Source: an uncultured Bacteroidota bacterium (GTDB taxonomy: Bacteria > Bacteroidota > Bacteroidia > Flavobacteriales > Flavobacteriaceae). From it: DNA of 64,000 nt. The DNA lies in assembly GCA_902514625.1 (NCBI GenBank), contig CABXRK010000001.1, forward strand, positions 1 through 64,000, given 5' to 3'. The notes beneath the pieces were generated by a model that was given only the letters and a program-made list of their open reading frames with translations, was not told the origin of the DNA and searched no databases. Position 1 is the stretch's first letter, and each line of letters opens with the position of its first letter. This document shows positions 26,717 to 35,750 of this stretch, piece after piece. Both the position numbers and the translations under genes were made by a program.

Positions 26717-27535
26717 ATGATTCTTAAAAAAAAATTTTTGTTTAATTTATTTTTACTGAAAATTGCTATTCTGCTTTGTCAAGAAAATCATAACTCCCAT
26801 TCAATTAATGATTCAATAAAAATAAATTCATTTAAACATGGGGAATGGTTTGAATATAGAATTCACTATGGGTTTATTAATGCAGGCTTCGCTACACTTG
26901 AAATTATTGAAGACTCAATAAACAACAAAGCTGTCTTTCATTCAAAAGGATATGGCAAAACTGTAGGATTAGCAAGGTTGTTTTTTAAAGTAGAAGACTT
27001 TTATGAAAGCTATTTCGATAAATTCACCGGACTACCATATAAGTTTATTAGGAATATTTATGAAGGTGGTTACACTAAAAATACAGAGATATTTTTTAAT
27101 CATAAACTTGGTCTTGCTAATGTTGATGATAAAAAAAACGATAAAAAATATTCACTCCCCCTAAATCAAAATGCACAAGATATGATTTCTGCTTTTTACT
27201 ATTTAAGAAATTTTTTTAATCCTTCTGAAATTAAAGTCGACGATACTTTAGATATAAATATGTTTTTTGATAATGAGAACTATATCTTTAAATTAAAATT
27301 TCTTGGAGTAGAAATATTAGAAACCAAATTTGGAAAAATCAATTGTCTAAAATTAAGACCTTATGTTCAAAGTGGAAGAGTATTTAAAGCACAAGAAAGT
27401 GTTACTTTGTGGGTTTCTAATGATAAAAATAAGCTCCCAATTAGACTTCAAGCTAATCTCGCAGTTGGAGCGATTAAATGTGACCTGGAAAACTTTAAAA
27501 ATTTAAACCATCCTTTTTCTTTAACTTTAAATTAA
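26717..27535 (+). CDS. DUF3108-family secreted protein
   Basis: A protein of about 272 aa with an N-terminal signal peptide (MILKKKFLFNLFLLKIAILL) and the DUF3108 pattern GEWFEYRIHYGFINAGFATLEI near the start of the mature part, then RNIYEGGYTKN and a C-terminal LRPYVQSGRVF...VTLWVSNDKNKLPIRLQ. The family is periplasmic and beta-rich, of unknown function. I chose the ATG; a TTG three codons earlier (26708) is also in frame. It is followed 9 nt later by an M23 peptidase gene, a pairing seen in other Flavobacteriaceae, so a cell-wall or envelope role is plausible. Confidence 0.8.
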   Translation: MILKKKFLFNLFLLKIAILLCQENHNSHSINDSIKINSFKHGEWFEYRIHYGFINAGFATLEIIEDSINNKAVFHSKGYGKTVGLARLFFKVEDFYESYFDKFTGLPYKFIRNIYEGGYTKNTEIFFNHKLGLANVDDKKNDKKYSLPLNQNAQDMISAFYYLRNFFNPSEIKVDDTLDINMFFDNENYIFKLKFLGVEILETKFGKINCLKLRPYVQSGRVFKAQESVTLWVSNDKNKLPIRLQANLAVGAIKCDLENFKNLNHPFSLTLN

Positions 27536-27544
27536 AATCCAAAT

Positions 27545-28777
27545 TTGAAATCAAAATCTCTTTCTATTTTATTATTGTTTTTTATAATAATTTTATCATG
27601 TAAAAAAGAGAATAATTCTAATCATTTTCAAACAAAAGACATAGGAGAAAGTCCTACAAAAATCATAAAATATGGAATAGAATTTAACAAATACACTGTT
27701 AAAGAAAAAAAAATAAAAAGAGGTGACACTTTTGGATCAATATTAGAAAAAAATGGAATTGACTATCCTGAAGTTCATTCCATTTTACAAAAAATTAAAA
27801 ATCACATTTCCGTTAAAAAGCTTCAAATAGGCAGGCCTTATATCCTATTGTTTAATAAAGATTCAATTCCTTATCCTAAATTTTTTATTTATGATAAAGA
27901 AATCGGCCGATATTCAATAGTCAGTTTAAAAGATAGTGTTTATGGAAAAGAGATTATTAAACCTATAAGAACAGTTGAAATGGAAGCTCATGGTGAAATA
28001 GAAAGTTCACTCTACCAAACAATGATTGATAATGCGTACAATGAACAACTTACATATTATTTATCCGACATTTATGCATGGACTATAGACTTTTTTAGAT
28101 TACAAAAAGGGGATAAATTTAAAGTTCTTTATGAAGAAAAATTTGTTGATGATAGTATTTCAATAGGAATTTCAAAAATTAAAGCTGCATCTTTTGAACA
28201 TAAAGGTAAAATTATTGAAGCATATGAGTTCAAAACTGATACATTAAAAGGAATTGTTGATTATTTTGATCAAGAAGCAAAAAATCTAAGACGAGCTTTT
28301 TTAAAAGCGCCTGTATCTTTTGGAAGAGTATCTTCAAGATATAATTTAAAAAGAAAAATCTCATATTATGGAAGAGTTAAACCTCATAAAGGAACTGATT
28401 TTGCAGCTTCAATTGGAACTCCAATTATGTCTACCGCTAATGGAACCGTAATTAAATCTAGCTATTCAAGAGGAAATGGAAATTATGTTACAATAAAACA
28501 CAATAATAAATATACTACTCAGTATCTTCATATGAAAAGAAGAAAAGTAAAAGTAGGGGAATTTGTTAAGCAAGGTGACATAATAGGATGGGTTGGAATG
28601 ACAGGTTTCACTTCAGGGCCTCATGTTTGTTATAGGTTCTGGAAAAATGGTATACAGGTAGACCCTTTTAGACAACGACTTCCTGAAGCAAAACCTATAT
28701 CAAAATCATTAAAAACAAAATTTCTTGTTTATAAAAAACCTCTTAAAGAAAAACTAAATTGCATAAGTTTTAATTAA
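27545..28777 (+). CDS. M23-family peptidoglycan endopeptidase-like lipoprotein
   Basis: The 410-aa protein begins (TTG start) with a lipoprotein signal peptide, FFIIILSCKKE, so Cys19 is the likely lipid anchor. A LysM-like/OapA-like region (KIKRGDTFGSILEKNGI) precedes the LytM domain. In that domain HKGTDFAA supplies the HxxxD zinc site and YTTQYLHM the next His, but the final motif reads GPHVCYRFW, with Cys in place of the second His of HxH. Similar HVCYRFW sequences occur in flavobacterial homologues as I recall. The enzyme may therefore use a Cys ligand, or be a catalytically dead activator like EnvC/NlpD. It probably acts on peptidoglycan in the periplasm. Confidence 0.85.
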   Translation: MKSKSLSILLLFFIIILSCKKENNSNHFQTKDIGESPTKIIKYGIEFNKYTVKEKKIKRGDTFGSILEKNGIDYPEVHSILQKIKNHISVKKLQIGRPYILLFNKDSIPYPKFFIYDKEIGRYSIVSLKDSVYGKEIIKPIRTVEMEAHGEIESSLYQTMIDNAYNEQLTYYLSDIYAWTIDFFRLQKGDKFKVLYEEKFVDDSISIGISKIKAASFEHKGKIIEAYEFKTDTLKGIVDYFDQEAKNLRRAFLKAPVSFGRVSSRYNLKRKISYYGRVKPHKGTDFAASIGTPIMSTANGTVIKSSYSRGNGNYVTIKHNNKYTTQYLHMKRRKVKVGEFVKQGDIIGWVGMTGFTSGPHVCYRFWKNGIQVDPFRQRLPEAKPISKSLKTKFLVYKKPLKEKLNCISFN

Positions 28778-28810
28778 AATAAATAATTTAGTATTAACAA
28801 AAATTATTTC

Positions 28811-30454
28811 ATGTCATTAAATAAGATTAATCCTACCAAAACAAAATCCTGGGGAAAATTAAAAACCCATTTTAAATCAATTTCCTCTTCATCTATTAAA
28901 TCTTTTTTTAATAAAGATCCTGAAAGAGAAAAAATTCTTAAAATTGAATGGGGAGATTTTTTAATTGACTATTCTAAAAATAGAATCACACCTAAAACTA
29001 TTAATTTGCTTGTTAATCTAGCAGAAGAATTAAATTTAAAAGAATCTATAAAAAAATATTTTACAGGAGAAAAAATCAATCAAACTGAAAATAGAGCCGT
29101 ACTCCATACTGCGCTAAGATCAAAACAAAATGAGTCAGTTTTAGTTGATGGATTAAATGTTATTCCTGAAATTCATAATATTAAAAATAAAATTAAAAAT
29201 TTCAGCAATGAAATTATTTCAGGAAAATATAAAGGATACTCAGGAAAATCAATAACCGATATTGTAAATGTTGGAATAGGAGGATCAGATCTAGGGCCTT
29301 CCATGATAAACGAAGCTCTAAAATTTTATTCTAATCATTTAAATATTCACTTTGTTTCAAATGTTGATGGAGATCACGTCCGAGATATATTAAAAAAAAT
29401 TAAACCTGAAACAACTATTTTTATTATTGTTTCCAAAACTTTTTCAACGCAAGAAACCCTAACAAATGCATCTACCATAAAAAAATGGTTTTTAAAATCT
29501 ACATCTAAAAAACATATTTCTAAACATTTTATTGCAGTTTCATCAGCAATAAAAAAAATACGTGAATTTGGAATAAAAAATGAAAATATTTTTCCAATGA
29601 AAAACTGGATTGGAGGTAGATTTTCTGTTTGGAGTTCTGTGGGTATTTCAATTTCGTTATCAATAGGTCCTGAAAACTTTAATAAATTATTAAAAGGTGC
29701 ACACAAAATGGATACTCATTTTAAAGAATCTCGTTTTGAAAAAAATATCCCAGTTATTCTTGCTCTTATAAGTGTTTGGTATAATAACTTTTATAATTCT
29801 GAAACAGAAGTTATACTGCCATATTCAGAATATCTTAAAAAACTCCCCTCTTATCTTCAGCAAGCTGTAATGGAAAGTAATGGCAAAAATTTCGATAGGT
29901 CAGGAGATCCCATCGATTATCAAACTGGAAATATAATTTGGGGGTCTACTGGGACAAATTCCCAACACGCCTTTTTCCAATTAATGCATCAAGGGACTAA
30001 AATCATTCCATCTGATTTTATTGGATTCATTATCCCTCTTTATAATGAAATTGATCATCATCAAAAGCTAATGTCCAATTATTTTGCACAAACTGAAGCT
30101 TTAATGAATGGTAAAAACGCTAAAGAAGTTGAACGAGAATTAAAAGAATCCGGTCTTTCAAAAGAAGAAATCAAAAAGATATTACCTTTCAAAGTTTTTA
30201 AAGGAAATAACCCTTCAAACTCAATATTGATTAAAAAATTAACTCCTGAATCTTTAGGCTCATTAATTGCAATGTATGAACATAAAATTTTTGTTCAAGG
30301 GATAATTTGGAATATTTTTAGTTTTGATCAGTGGGGAGTTGAGCTTGGCAAAAAATTGGCGCAAAATATATTGTTAGAAATTCAGGGAAATAATAATTTT
30401 AAACACGACCCTTCAACTGCCAATTTAATTAAAAAATACAAACTAAACTCTTGA
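28811..30454 (+). CDS. pgi: Glucose-6-phosphate isomerase
   Basis: Pgi interconverts glucose-6-phosphate and fructose-6-phosphate. At 547 aa it matches the large class of PGI. Visible are GIGGSDLGPSMINEAL, the SKTFSTQETLTNA phosphate-binding loop, signature 1 in NWIGGRFSVWSSVGI, and the C-terminal signature region around SFDQWGVELGKKLA. The catalytic Glu/His stretch QQAVMESNGKNFDRSG is also present. Convergent with recJ, with 14 nt between. Confidence 0.96.
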   Translation: MSLNKINPTKTKSWGKLKTHFKSISSSSIKSFFNKDPEREKILKIEWGDFLIDYSKNRITPKTINLLVNLAEELNLKESIKKYFTGEKINQTENRAVLHTALRSKQNESVLVDGLNVIPEIHNIKNKIKNFSNEIISGKYKGYSGKSITDIVNVGIGGSDLGPSMINEALKFYSNHLNIHFVSNVDGDHVRDILKKIKPETTIFIIVSKTFSTQETLTNASTIKKWFLKSTSKKHISKHFIAVSSAIKKIREFGIKNENIFPMKNWIGGRFSVWSSVGISISLSIGPENFNKLLKGAHKMDTHFKESRFEKNIPVILALISVWYNNFYNSETEVILPYSEYLKKLPSYLQQAVMESNGKNFDRSGDPIDYQTGNIIWGSTGTNSQHAFFQLMHQGTKIIPSDFIGFIIPLYNEIDHHQKLMSNYFAQTEALMNGKNAKEVERELKESGLSKEEIKKILPFKVFKGNNPSNSILIKKLTPESLGSLIAMYEHKIFVQGIIWNIFSFDQWGVELGKKLAQNILLEIQGNNNFKHDPSTANLIKKYKLNS

Positions 30455-30468
30455 TTTTTATTCTGCTT

Positions 30469-32166
30469 TTAGGTTTTTTTAATCTGAATTTCTTTAATTT
30501 TTAATTGAATTGAACTTTTCCCATTCCATTTATTTTCTTCAATCGAATATAAAATATCAAAAGGATTACCTGATTTAATCTGATTCAATTTATCAGAATT
30601 ACCAAATGCTATTCCCGAAATCATATTTTTTTTGTTATTTGAAATTTCTAATTTTAAATGTTCATTATTTTTACCTACTATTTTTGAATTTCCTGAATCA
30701 AAACAATTTGAAGTTTTAAATATGGGGACATTATTCTTAGGCCCAAATGGTCTCATTTGGTTAATAATTCTAACAACTTTCGCGGTAATTTGATCTAACT
30801 CAATCTCAAAATCATAAATTATTTTTGGATCTTTTTCATGCTTACTAATTTTGTCTTTAACTGCATTTTCAAAGGATTTTTTAAAATCAAAATATTTAGC
30901 AGCTTCAATTTTTAATCCAGCTGCATATTTATGCCCTCCGTATTCAATAATATGTTCCTGACACATATCTAAAATTTTATGTACATCAAAATCTCTAATT
31001 GATCTAACTGATCCAATAAAATAATTACCAGAGGAACATAAAACAACCGTGGGCCTATAAAAAGTTTCTATTAATCTTGAAGCTACTATTCCTAAAACTC
31101 CTTTATTCCAGTCTTTATCATAAACCACTGAAGTAAATAAATTTTCCTCATTTAATTTCTTAATTTGAGATACAGCTTCTTCAGTTATTTTTTTATCAAT
31201 TTTTTTTCTTTCATTATTAAATTCTTCAATAATATTATTTTGTTTCTCAGCTAAATCAATTCTATTCGAAATTAATAATCTGAATGCCTGAATAGCATGA
31301 TTCATTCTTCCTGCTGAATTTATCCTTGGAGCTATTTTAAAAGAAACATCATTAGCTCTAATAGGTTTTTTTAAAAGCCTAATTATCGACTTTAATCCAA
31401 GTCTTTTATTTTTTTCTAATTCCATGATTCCGTAATAACATAGAATTCTATTCTCTCCATTAAGGGGGACTAAATCTGAAATAGTAGCAATTGCAACTAA
31501 GTCTAAATACTTTTTAATTTTATTTACATCAATATCCCAATTTAAAGAAAGGGCTTGAACCAATTTAAAACCTATTCCACAACCACATAATTCTTTAAAA
31601 GGATATCCGCACTCTTGTCTTTTCGGATTTAAAATTGCTTTTGCAGGAGGAATTTCTTTAGAAGGTATATGATGGTCACATATTATAAAATCTATTCCTT
31701 TTTTTTCTGCATAAAGCACTTGTTTCTTAGCTTTTATCCCACAATCTAAAGCAATTATTAAAGTTACACCTTTTTTAAAAGCTATGTCTATTCCTTTAAA
31801 TGAGACCCCATAACCTTCTTCATTTCTATCGGGCATATAAGGAATTATATTTTCAAAAAAATCGGATAAATATAAATAAAGTAGAGTGACTGATGTAACT
31901 CCATCTACATCATAATCACCATATATCATTATAATTTCATTATTTAGTTTTGCATTATTTATTCTGTTGATAGCTATATCCATATCCTTCATTAGAAATG
32001 GATCATTTAATTTGTCTAAAGAAGGTCTAAAAAAGTTTTTTGCAGAATTAAAATCTTGTATTCCTCTTTGTACTAAAAGAGTAGAAATGATTTTAGGAAC
32101 ACCTAATTCACTTTCTAAATTCTCTATTTTTTGTTTGTCAGCATGACTCTTTTGTTCCCAATTCAT
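30469..32166 (-). CDS. recJ: Single-stranded-DNA-specific exonuclease RecJ
   Basis: RecJ degrades single-stranded DNA 5' to 3' in recombination and mismatch repair. The 565-aa protein has the DHH-family metal motifs DYDVDG (residues 84-89), ALDCGIK and CDHH (163-166), and the DHHA1 motif GGHKYAAGLKI in its second domain, followed by an OB-fold C-terminal part. Length is usual for Bacteroidota. Its start lies 29 nt inside the 3' end of rsmI, so the two genes are probably co-transcribed. Confidence 0.95.
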   Translation of the reverse strand: MNWEQKSHADKQKIENLESELGVPKIISTLLVQRGIQDFNSAKNFFRPSLDKLNDPFLMKDMDIAINRINNAKLNNEIIMIYGDYDVDGVTSVTLLYLYLSDFFENIIPYMPDRNEEGYGVSFKGIDIAFKKGVTLIIALDCGIKAKKQVLYAEKKGIDFIICDHHIPSKEIPPAKAILNPKRQECGYPFKELCGCGIGFKLVQALSLNWDIDVNKIKKYLDLVAIATISDLVPLNGENRILCYYGIMELEKNKRLGLKSIIRLLKKPIRANDVSFKIAPRINSAGRMNHAIQAFRLLISNRIDLAEKQNNIIEEFNNERKKIDKKITEEAVSQIKKLNEENLFTSVVYDKDWNKGVLGIVASRLIETFYRPTVVLCSSGNYFIGSVRSIRDFDVHKILDMCQEHIIEYGGHKYAAGLKIEAAKYFDFKKSFENAVKDKISKHEKDPKIIYDFEIELDQITAKVVRIINQMRPFGPKNNVPIFKTSNCFDSGNSKIVGKNNEHLKLEISNNKKNMISGIAFGNSDKLNQIKSGNPFDILYSIEENKWNGKSSIQLKIKEIQIKKT

Positions 32167-32842
32167 CTAAATTATTTTTACTGCTAATACAAATAACAAA
32201 TTCCCCCTTAATTTTTTTATTAGAATAAAATACTAATGATTCTTTGATAGTCCCTATAAACGTTTCTTCATAAATTTTTGTTAATTCTCTTGAAATAGAT
32301 ATTCTACAATTTGGGCCAAAATAAGAATTAAATTCAAATAAAGTTTTCAATAATTTATGGGGTGACTCAAAAAAAACAATAGTTCTTCTTTCATTAACTA
32401 AGCTTTGAATTCTTGACTTTCTCCCTTTTTTCTTTGGCAAAAATCCTTCAAAAACAAACCTGTCATTTGGGAACCCGCTTTGAACTATTGCAGGAATAAT
32501 TGCTGTTGCTCCTGGAAGACATTCAACTTTAATATTATGAGTTAATGCTTCTCTAACTAAATAAAATCCTGGATCTGAAATTGAAGGTGTCCCAGCATCA
32601 GAAATTATGGCTATTTTAATCCCCTTTTCTATTAATTTTATTATCCCTTTAGTTTTACTATGCTCATTATGCATATGATAGCTCTTAATTGGAATATTAA
32701 TATTATAGTGTTTAAGTAAAATTTTACTTTTTCTAGTATCTTCAGCTAAAATAAAATCCACCGAATTTAAAATCTCAATTGCCCTAAAAGTTATATCCTT
32801 AAGATTCCCTATTGGAGTAGGGACAATAAAAAGTTTCTTCAT
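32138..32842 (-). CDS. rsmI: 16S rRNA (cytidine1402-2'-O)-methyltransferase
   Basis: RsmI methylates the ribose of C1402 in 16S rRNA near the P site. The 234-aa protein starts LFIVPTPIGNLKDITFRAIEIL, the family's N-terminus, with FILAEDTRKSKILL next, then the SAM-binding AIISDAGTPSISDPG and the proline-rich linker LPGATAIIPAIVQSG and FVFEGFLPKKKGRK. These are the hallmarks of the tetrapyrrole-methylase-fold RsmI. Confidence 0.95.
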   Translation of the reverse strand: MKKLFIVPTPIGNLKDITFRAIEILNSVDFILAEDTRKSKILLKHYNINIPIKSYHMHNEHSKTKGIIKLIEKGIKIAIISDAGTPSISDPGFYLVREALTHNIKVECLPGATAIIPAIVQSGFPNDRFVFEGFLPKKKGRKSRIQSLVNERRTIVFFESPHKLLKTLFEFNSYFGPNCRISISRELTKIYEETFIGTIKESLVFYSNKKIKGEFVICISSKNNLDELGTKESC

Positions 32843-32865
32843 TTAATAATCCTATTAGAAATATC

Positions 32866-33450
32866 CTATAAAAAATTATTTTCAATTATTTTTAAAAACC
32901 TTAATTCAAAAGACTCTTTACCTTCCCAATTATTATAATCAGGTTTCACAAATTTATGAATAAAAGTTTCTGCTTCTTCCCAAGTTTCAAATGTAGATAA
33001 TTGGGAAATGACTCTCATATATTCCTTTGAATTAGAATCAAAAAGATCCCTTATAAAAGCAATTCTATCATTTAATCCAATTTTAAATCCTTTTCCAAAA
33101 AGATCATTAATTTTAGTGTTTTCATTTAAAGATTTTTTTTTCTCAACACCATCCTCATTTTTTTTAATAAATTCCGGAATATTCTCAGAGTTTGAAGATA
33201 ATTCTCTTTTAGAATCTACTTTAAGCCTTTCTGTAGTTTGCTTATTAGATATGAGATTAAAATTATCCAAGTCCTTTTTTCCCTTTTGAGATACTATATA
33301 ATTATGAATAATTAATTTTTCATAGATTAATTTAGTTCTATGAAGTAAATCTTTATAATTTATAGAGTCGCCTTTTTCGATGATTTCTTTAGCAATTTTT
33401 TTTAATTCCTTAGATGTCTCCTTTATCATTTTATTGCTCACTACAATCAA
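32866..33450 (-). CDS. Conserved-looking cytoplasmic protein of unknown function
   Basis: I cannot name a family for this 194-aa protein. It has a helical N-terminal part rich in Lys and Glu, a low-complexity linker at about 75-110, and a compact C-terminal part with INDLFGKGFKIGLNDRIAFIRDLFDSNSKEY and FETWEEAETFIHKFV, a pattern I have seen in flavobacterial hypothetical proteins. No signal peptide or membrane segment. It is on the same strand as rsmI, 23 nt upstream of it, and divergent from alr. Confidence 0.7.
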   Translation of the reverse strand: MIVVSNKMIKETSKELKKIAKEIIEKGDSINYKDLLHRTKLIYEKLIIHNYIVSQKGKKDLDNFNLISNKQTTERLKVDSKRELSSNSENIPEFIKKNEDGVEKKKSLNENTKINDLFGKGFKIGLNDRIAFIRDLFDSNSKEYMRVISQLSTFETWEEAETFIHKFVKPDYNNWEGKESFELRFLKIIENNFL

Positions 33451-33459
33451 TTAGTTTAT

Positions 33460-33467
33460 TAACTTTG
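33460..33467 (+). promoter_or_regulatory. Possible -7 promoter box in the spacer upstream of alr
   Basis: TAACTTTG matches TAnnTTTG and lies 93 nt before the alr start in the 109-nt divergent spacer. A TTG 23 nt upstream is too far for the usual 17-19 nt spacing, so support is weak. Confidence 0.25.
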
Positions 33468-33559
33468 CACTATATATACATAGAATCATTTTATGAATTT
33501 ACAAAAATGTTTTCATTAAAAAGATCATAAGAGTTTAATATAAATTTATCAATCCATTA

Positions 33560-34660
33560 ATGGAAATATCTGGTCCATATTTAACTATTAATCTAAAAAA
33601 CCTAGAACATAATTTGAATCTTCTTAGGTCTAAATTAAAAAAAACGACTGAAGTGATTCCTGTAATTAAAGCTGACGGCTATGGTTCCAATGCTATAGTT
33701 ATAACAAAGAAGCTTATTAGTCTCGGCATAAAACGTTTCGCTGTAGCTTCAACGAAAGAAGGTGTTGAATTGAGAAATGCCGGAATAAAAAATCCGATTA
33801 TGATTTTTTATCCTTATATAAAAAACTTTAAGTTGCTTTTTGAAAATAAATTGGAACCGGTATTATATTCGAATACGTTAATTAACGCAGCTATAAAATA
33901 TCTTTCAGATTTAAAAATAACTAATTACCCTGTTCATATTAAATTTAATACCGGCCTTAATAGAATTGGTTTATCAATAAATGAATTCGATCTTTCTAAT
34001 TTAACCCCAAAATCAAAATGTTTCAAAATACTTAGCATTTATTCTCACTTAAGTGCATCAGAAAATCCTAGACCCTGTAAATATACTTCCAGCCAAATAA
34101 GTGAATTTGAAAAAATCAAAAAAATTACATCTGAAATTGTTAAACCTGAAATTGGCTTCCATATACTAAATACATCTGGAATATTTAATTATCCTGAAAA
34201 ACAATACGATGCTATTAGATCTGGGATTGGACTCTATGGTTATGCAAATTGCAAAAGCTGGGATTCTGAATTAAAACCAGTTTTAACTCTAAAAGCTCCA
34301 ATAATTCAAATTCTAAAAATAAAAAAAGGTGAAAGTGTTGGTTACAATAATGCTTGGGCATCTAAAAGAAATACTGCCATAGCTATTCTCCCTTTAGGTC
34401 ATGCTGATGGTATTACTAGAAGTTTTGGAAATAAAAAAATAAAAGTTGATATAAATGGCTTTAAATGTCCTATTATTGGGAATATCTGCATGGATATAAT
34501 TATGATTGATGTTACAAATTCTAAATGTAAAGAAGGAGACTTTGTGACTATTTTTGGTGAATCTAATTCTGCTTCATTTATTTCTGAGCAAGCAGGAACT
34601 GTTTCATATGAATTATTAACTGGGCTTTCTCAAAGAATATTAAGAAAAATAATAGAATAA
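33560..34660 (+). CDS. alr: Alanine racemase
   Basis: Alr makes D-alanine for peptidoglycan. The 366-aa protein has the PLP lysine in VIPVIKADGYGSN (Lys37), the barrel motifs HIKFNTGLNRIGL and YSHLSASE, and the catalytic tyrosine in ESVGYNNAW (Tyr262). It is a stand-alone enzyme here, whereas in many Bacteroidota it is fused behind a MurF domain; nothing MurF-like lies upstream. Confidence 0.93.
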   Translation: MEISGPYLTINLKNLEHNLNLLRSKLKKTTEVIPVIKADGYGSNAIVITKKLISLGIKRFAVASTKEGVELRNAGIKNPIMIFYPYIKNFKLLFENKLEPVLYSNTLINAAIKYLSDLKITNYPVHIKFNTGLNRIGLSINEFDLSNLTPKSKCFKILSIYSHLSASENPRPCKYTSSQISEFEKIKKITSEIVKPEIGFHILNTSGIFNYPEKQYDAIRSGIGLYGYANCKSWDSELKPVLTLKAPIIQILKIKKGESVGYNNAWASKRNTAIAILPLGHADGITRSFGNKKIKVDINGFKCPIIGNICMDIIMIDVTNSKCKEGDFVTIFGESNSASFISEQAGTVSYELLTGLSQRILRKIIE

Positions 34661-34722
34661 ATATAATTTGTTTTATTTATAAGATAATAACGAAAGTCTT
34701 TTCAGGCATTCTTAAAAATAAT

Positions 34723-34730
34723 TACTTTTG
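34723..34730 (+). promoter_or_regulatory. Possible -7 promoter box before asd
   Basis: TACTTTTG matches TAnnTTTG, 20 nt before the asd ATG, a good distance for a short leader. No clear -33 TTG at 17-19 nt was seen. Confidence 0.4.
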
Positions 34731-34749
34731 TCAAAAACAATAATTAATT

Positions 34750-35739
34750 ATGAAGATTGCTATTGTAGGTGCTACTGGAATGGTTGGGAGAATAATGTTA
34801 GATATTTTATCCAAAAAAAAATTCCCTTTAACTGAATTAATTCTTGTCGCTTCTAATCGATCAATAGGTAAAATCATTTCTTTTAAAAATAAAGATTATT
34901 CCATTGTTGGAATAAAAAAAGCGATTGAACTTAAGCCCGACATAGCTTTATTTTCCGCAGGTGCTAAAATATCTATAAAATGGGCGCCTTTATTTGCTAA
35001 TAATGGGACTACTGTTATAGATAATTCCTCAGCATGGAGAATGGACCCAAAAAAAAAATTAATTATTCCTGAAATTAATTCTAGTGCCCTCAACGAAAAG
35101 GATAAAATTATTTCTAATCCCAATTGTTCAACAATTCAATTATTAATGGTTTTAGCTCCTCTTCATAAAAAATATAAAATTAATCGAATAATCATTTCTA
35201 CATATCAATCTATAACAGGCTCTGGAGTGAAGGCAGTCCATCAATTAGAAAATGAATATAATAATAAAAAGGGGGAAATGGCTTACCATTATCCTATTCA
35301 TAAAAATGCTATACCTCATTGTGATGATTTTACAAAAAATGGATATACAAAAGAAGAAATGAAATTAGTAAACGAAACTCATAAAATATTATCAGATAAG
35401 ACTATCGGTATATCCGCAACAGCAGTTCGAATACCTGTTGTTGGAGGACACAGTGAATCTGTAAATGTTGAATTAAAAAAATCTGCTTCCGTAAAAGGAA
35501 TACAAAAATTATTAAATAAAGAAAGTGGGGTGATAGTAAAAGATGATCCCATTACAAATACTTATCCAATGCCTATTTACGCAGAAGGCAAAGATGATGT
35601 ATTTGTTGGCAGAATTAGAAAAGATCATTCATTATCAAACACTTTCAACTTCTGGATTGTTGCAGATAATCTTCGAAAAGGAGCAGCAACAAACACAATA
35701 CAAATAGCTGAATTCATAATTTCTAAAAGATGGAAATAA
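34750..35739 (+). CDS. asd: Aspartate-semialdehyde dehydrogenase
   Basis: Asd reduces aspartyl phosphate to aspartate semialdehyde for lysine, DAP, threonine and methionine synthesis. The 329-aa protein has GATGMVGRIML (NADP site) at 7-17, the active-site cysteine in SNPNCSTIQ (Cys126), and RIPVVGGHSESVNVE near residue 230. Length matches the family. Confidence 0.95.
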   Translation: MKIAIVGATGMVGRIMLDILSKKKFPLTELILVASNRSIGKIISFKNKDYSIVGIKKAIELKPDIALFSAGAKISIKWAPLFANNGTTVIDNSSAWRMDPKKKLIIPEINSSALNEKDKIISNPNCSTIQLLMVLAPLHKKYKINRIIISTYQSITGSGVKAVHQLENEYNNKKGEMAYHYPIHKNAIPHCDDFTKNGYTKEEMKLVNETHKILSDKTIGISATAVRIPVVGGHSESVNVELKKSASVKGIQKLLNKESGVIVKDDPITNTYPMPIYAEGKDDVFVGRIRKDHSLSNTFNFWIVADNLRKGAATNTIQIAEFIISKRWK

Positions 35740-35750
35740 TTTATTTGAAA

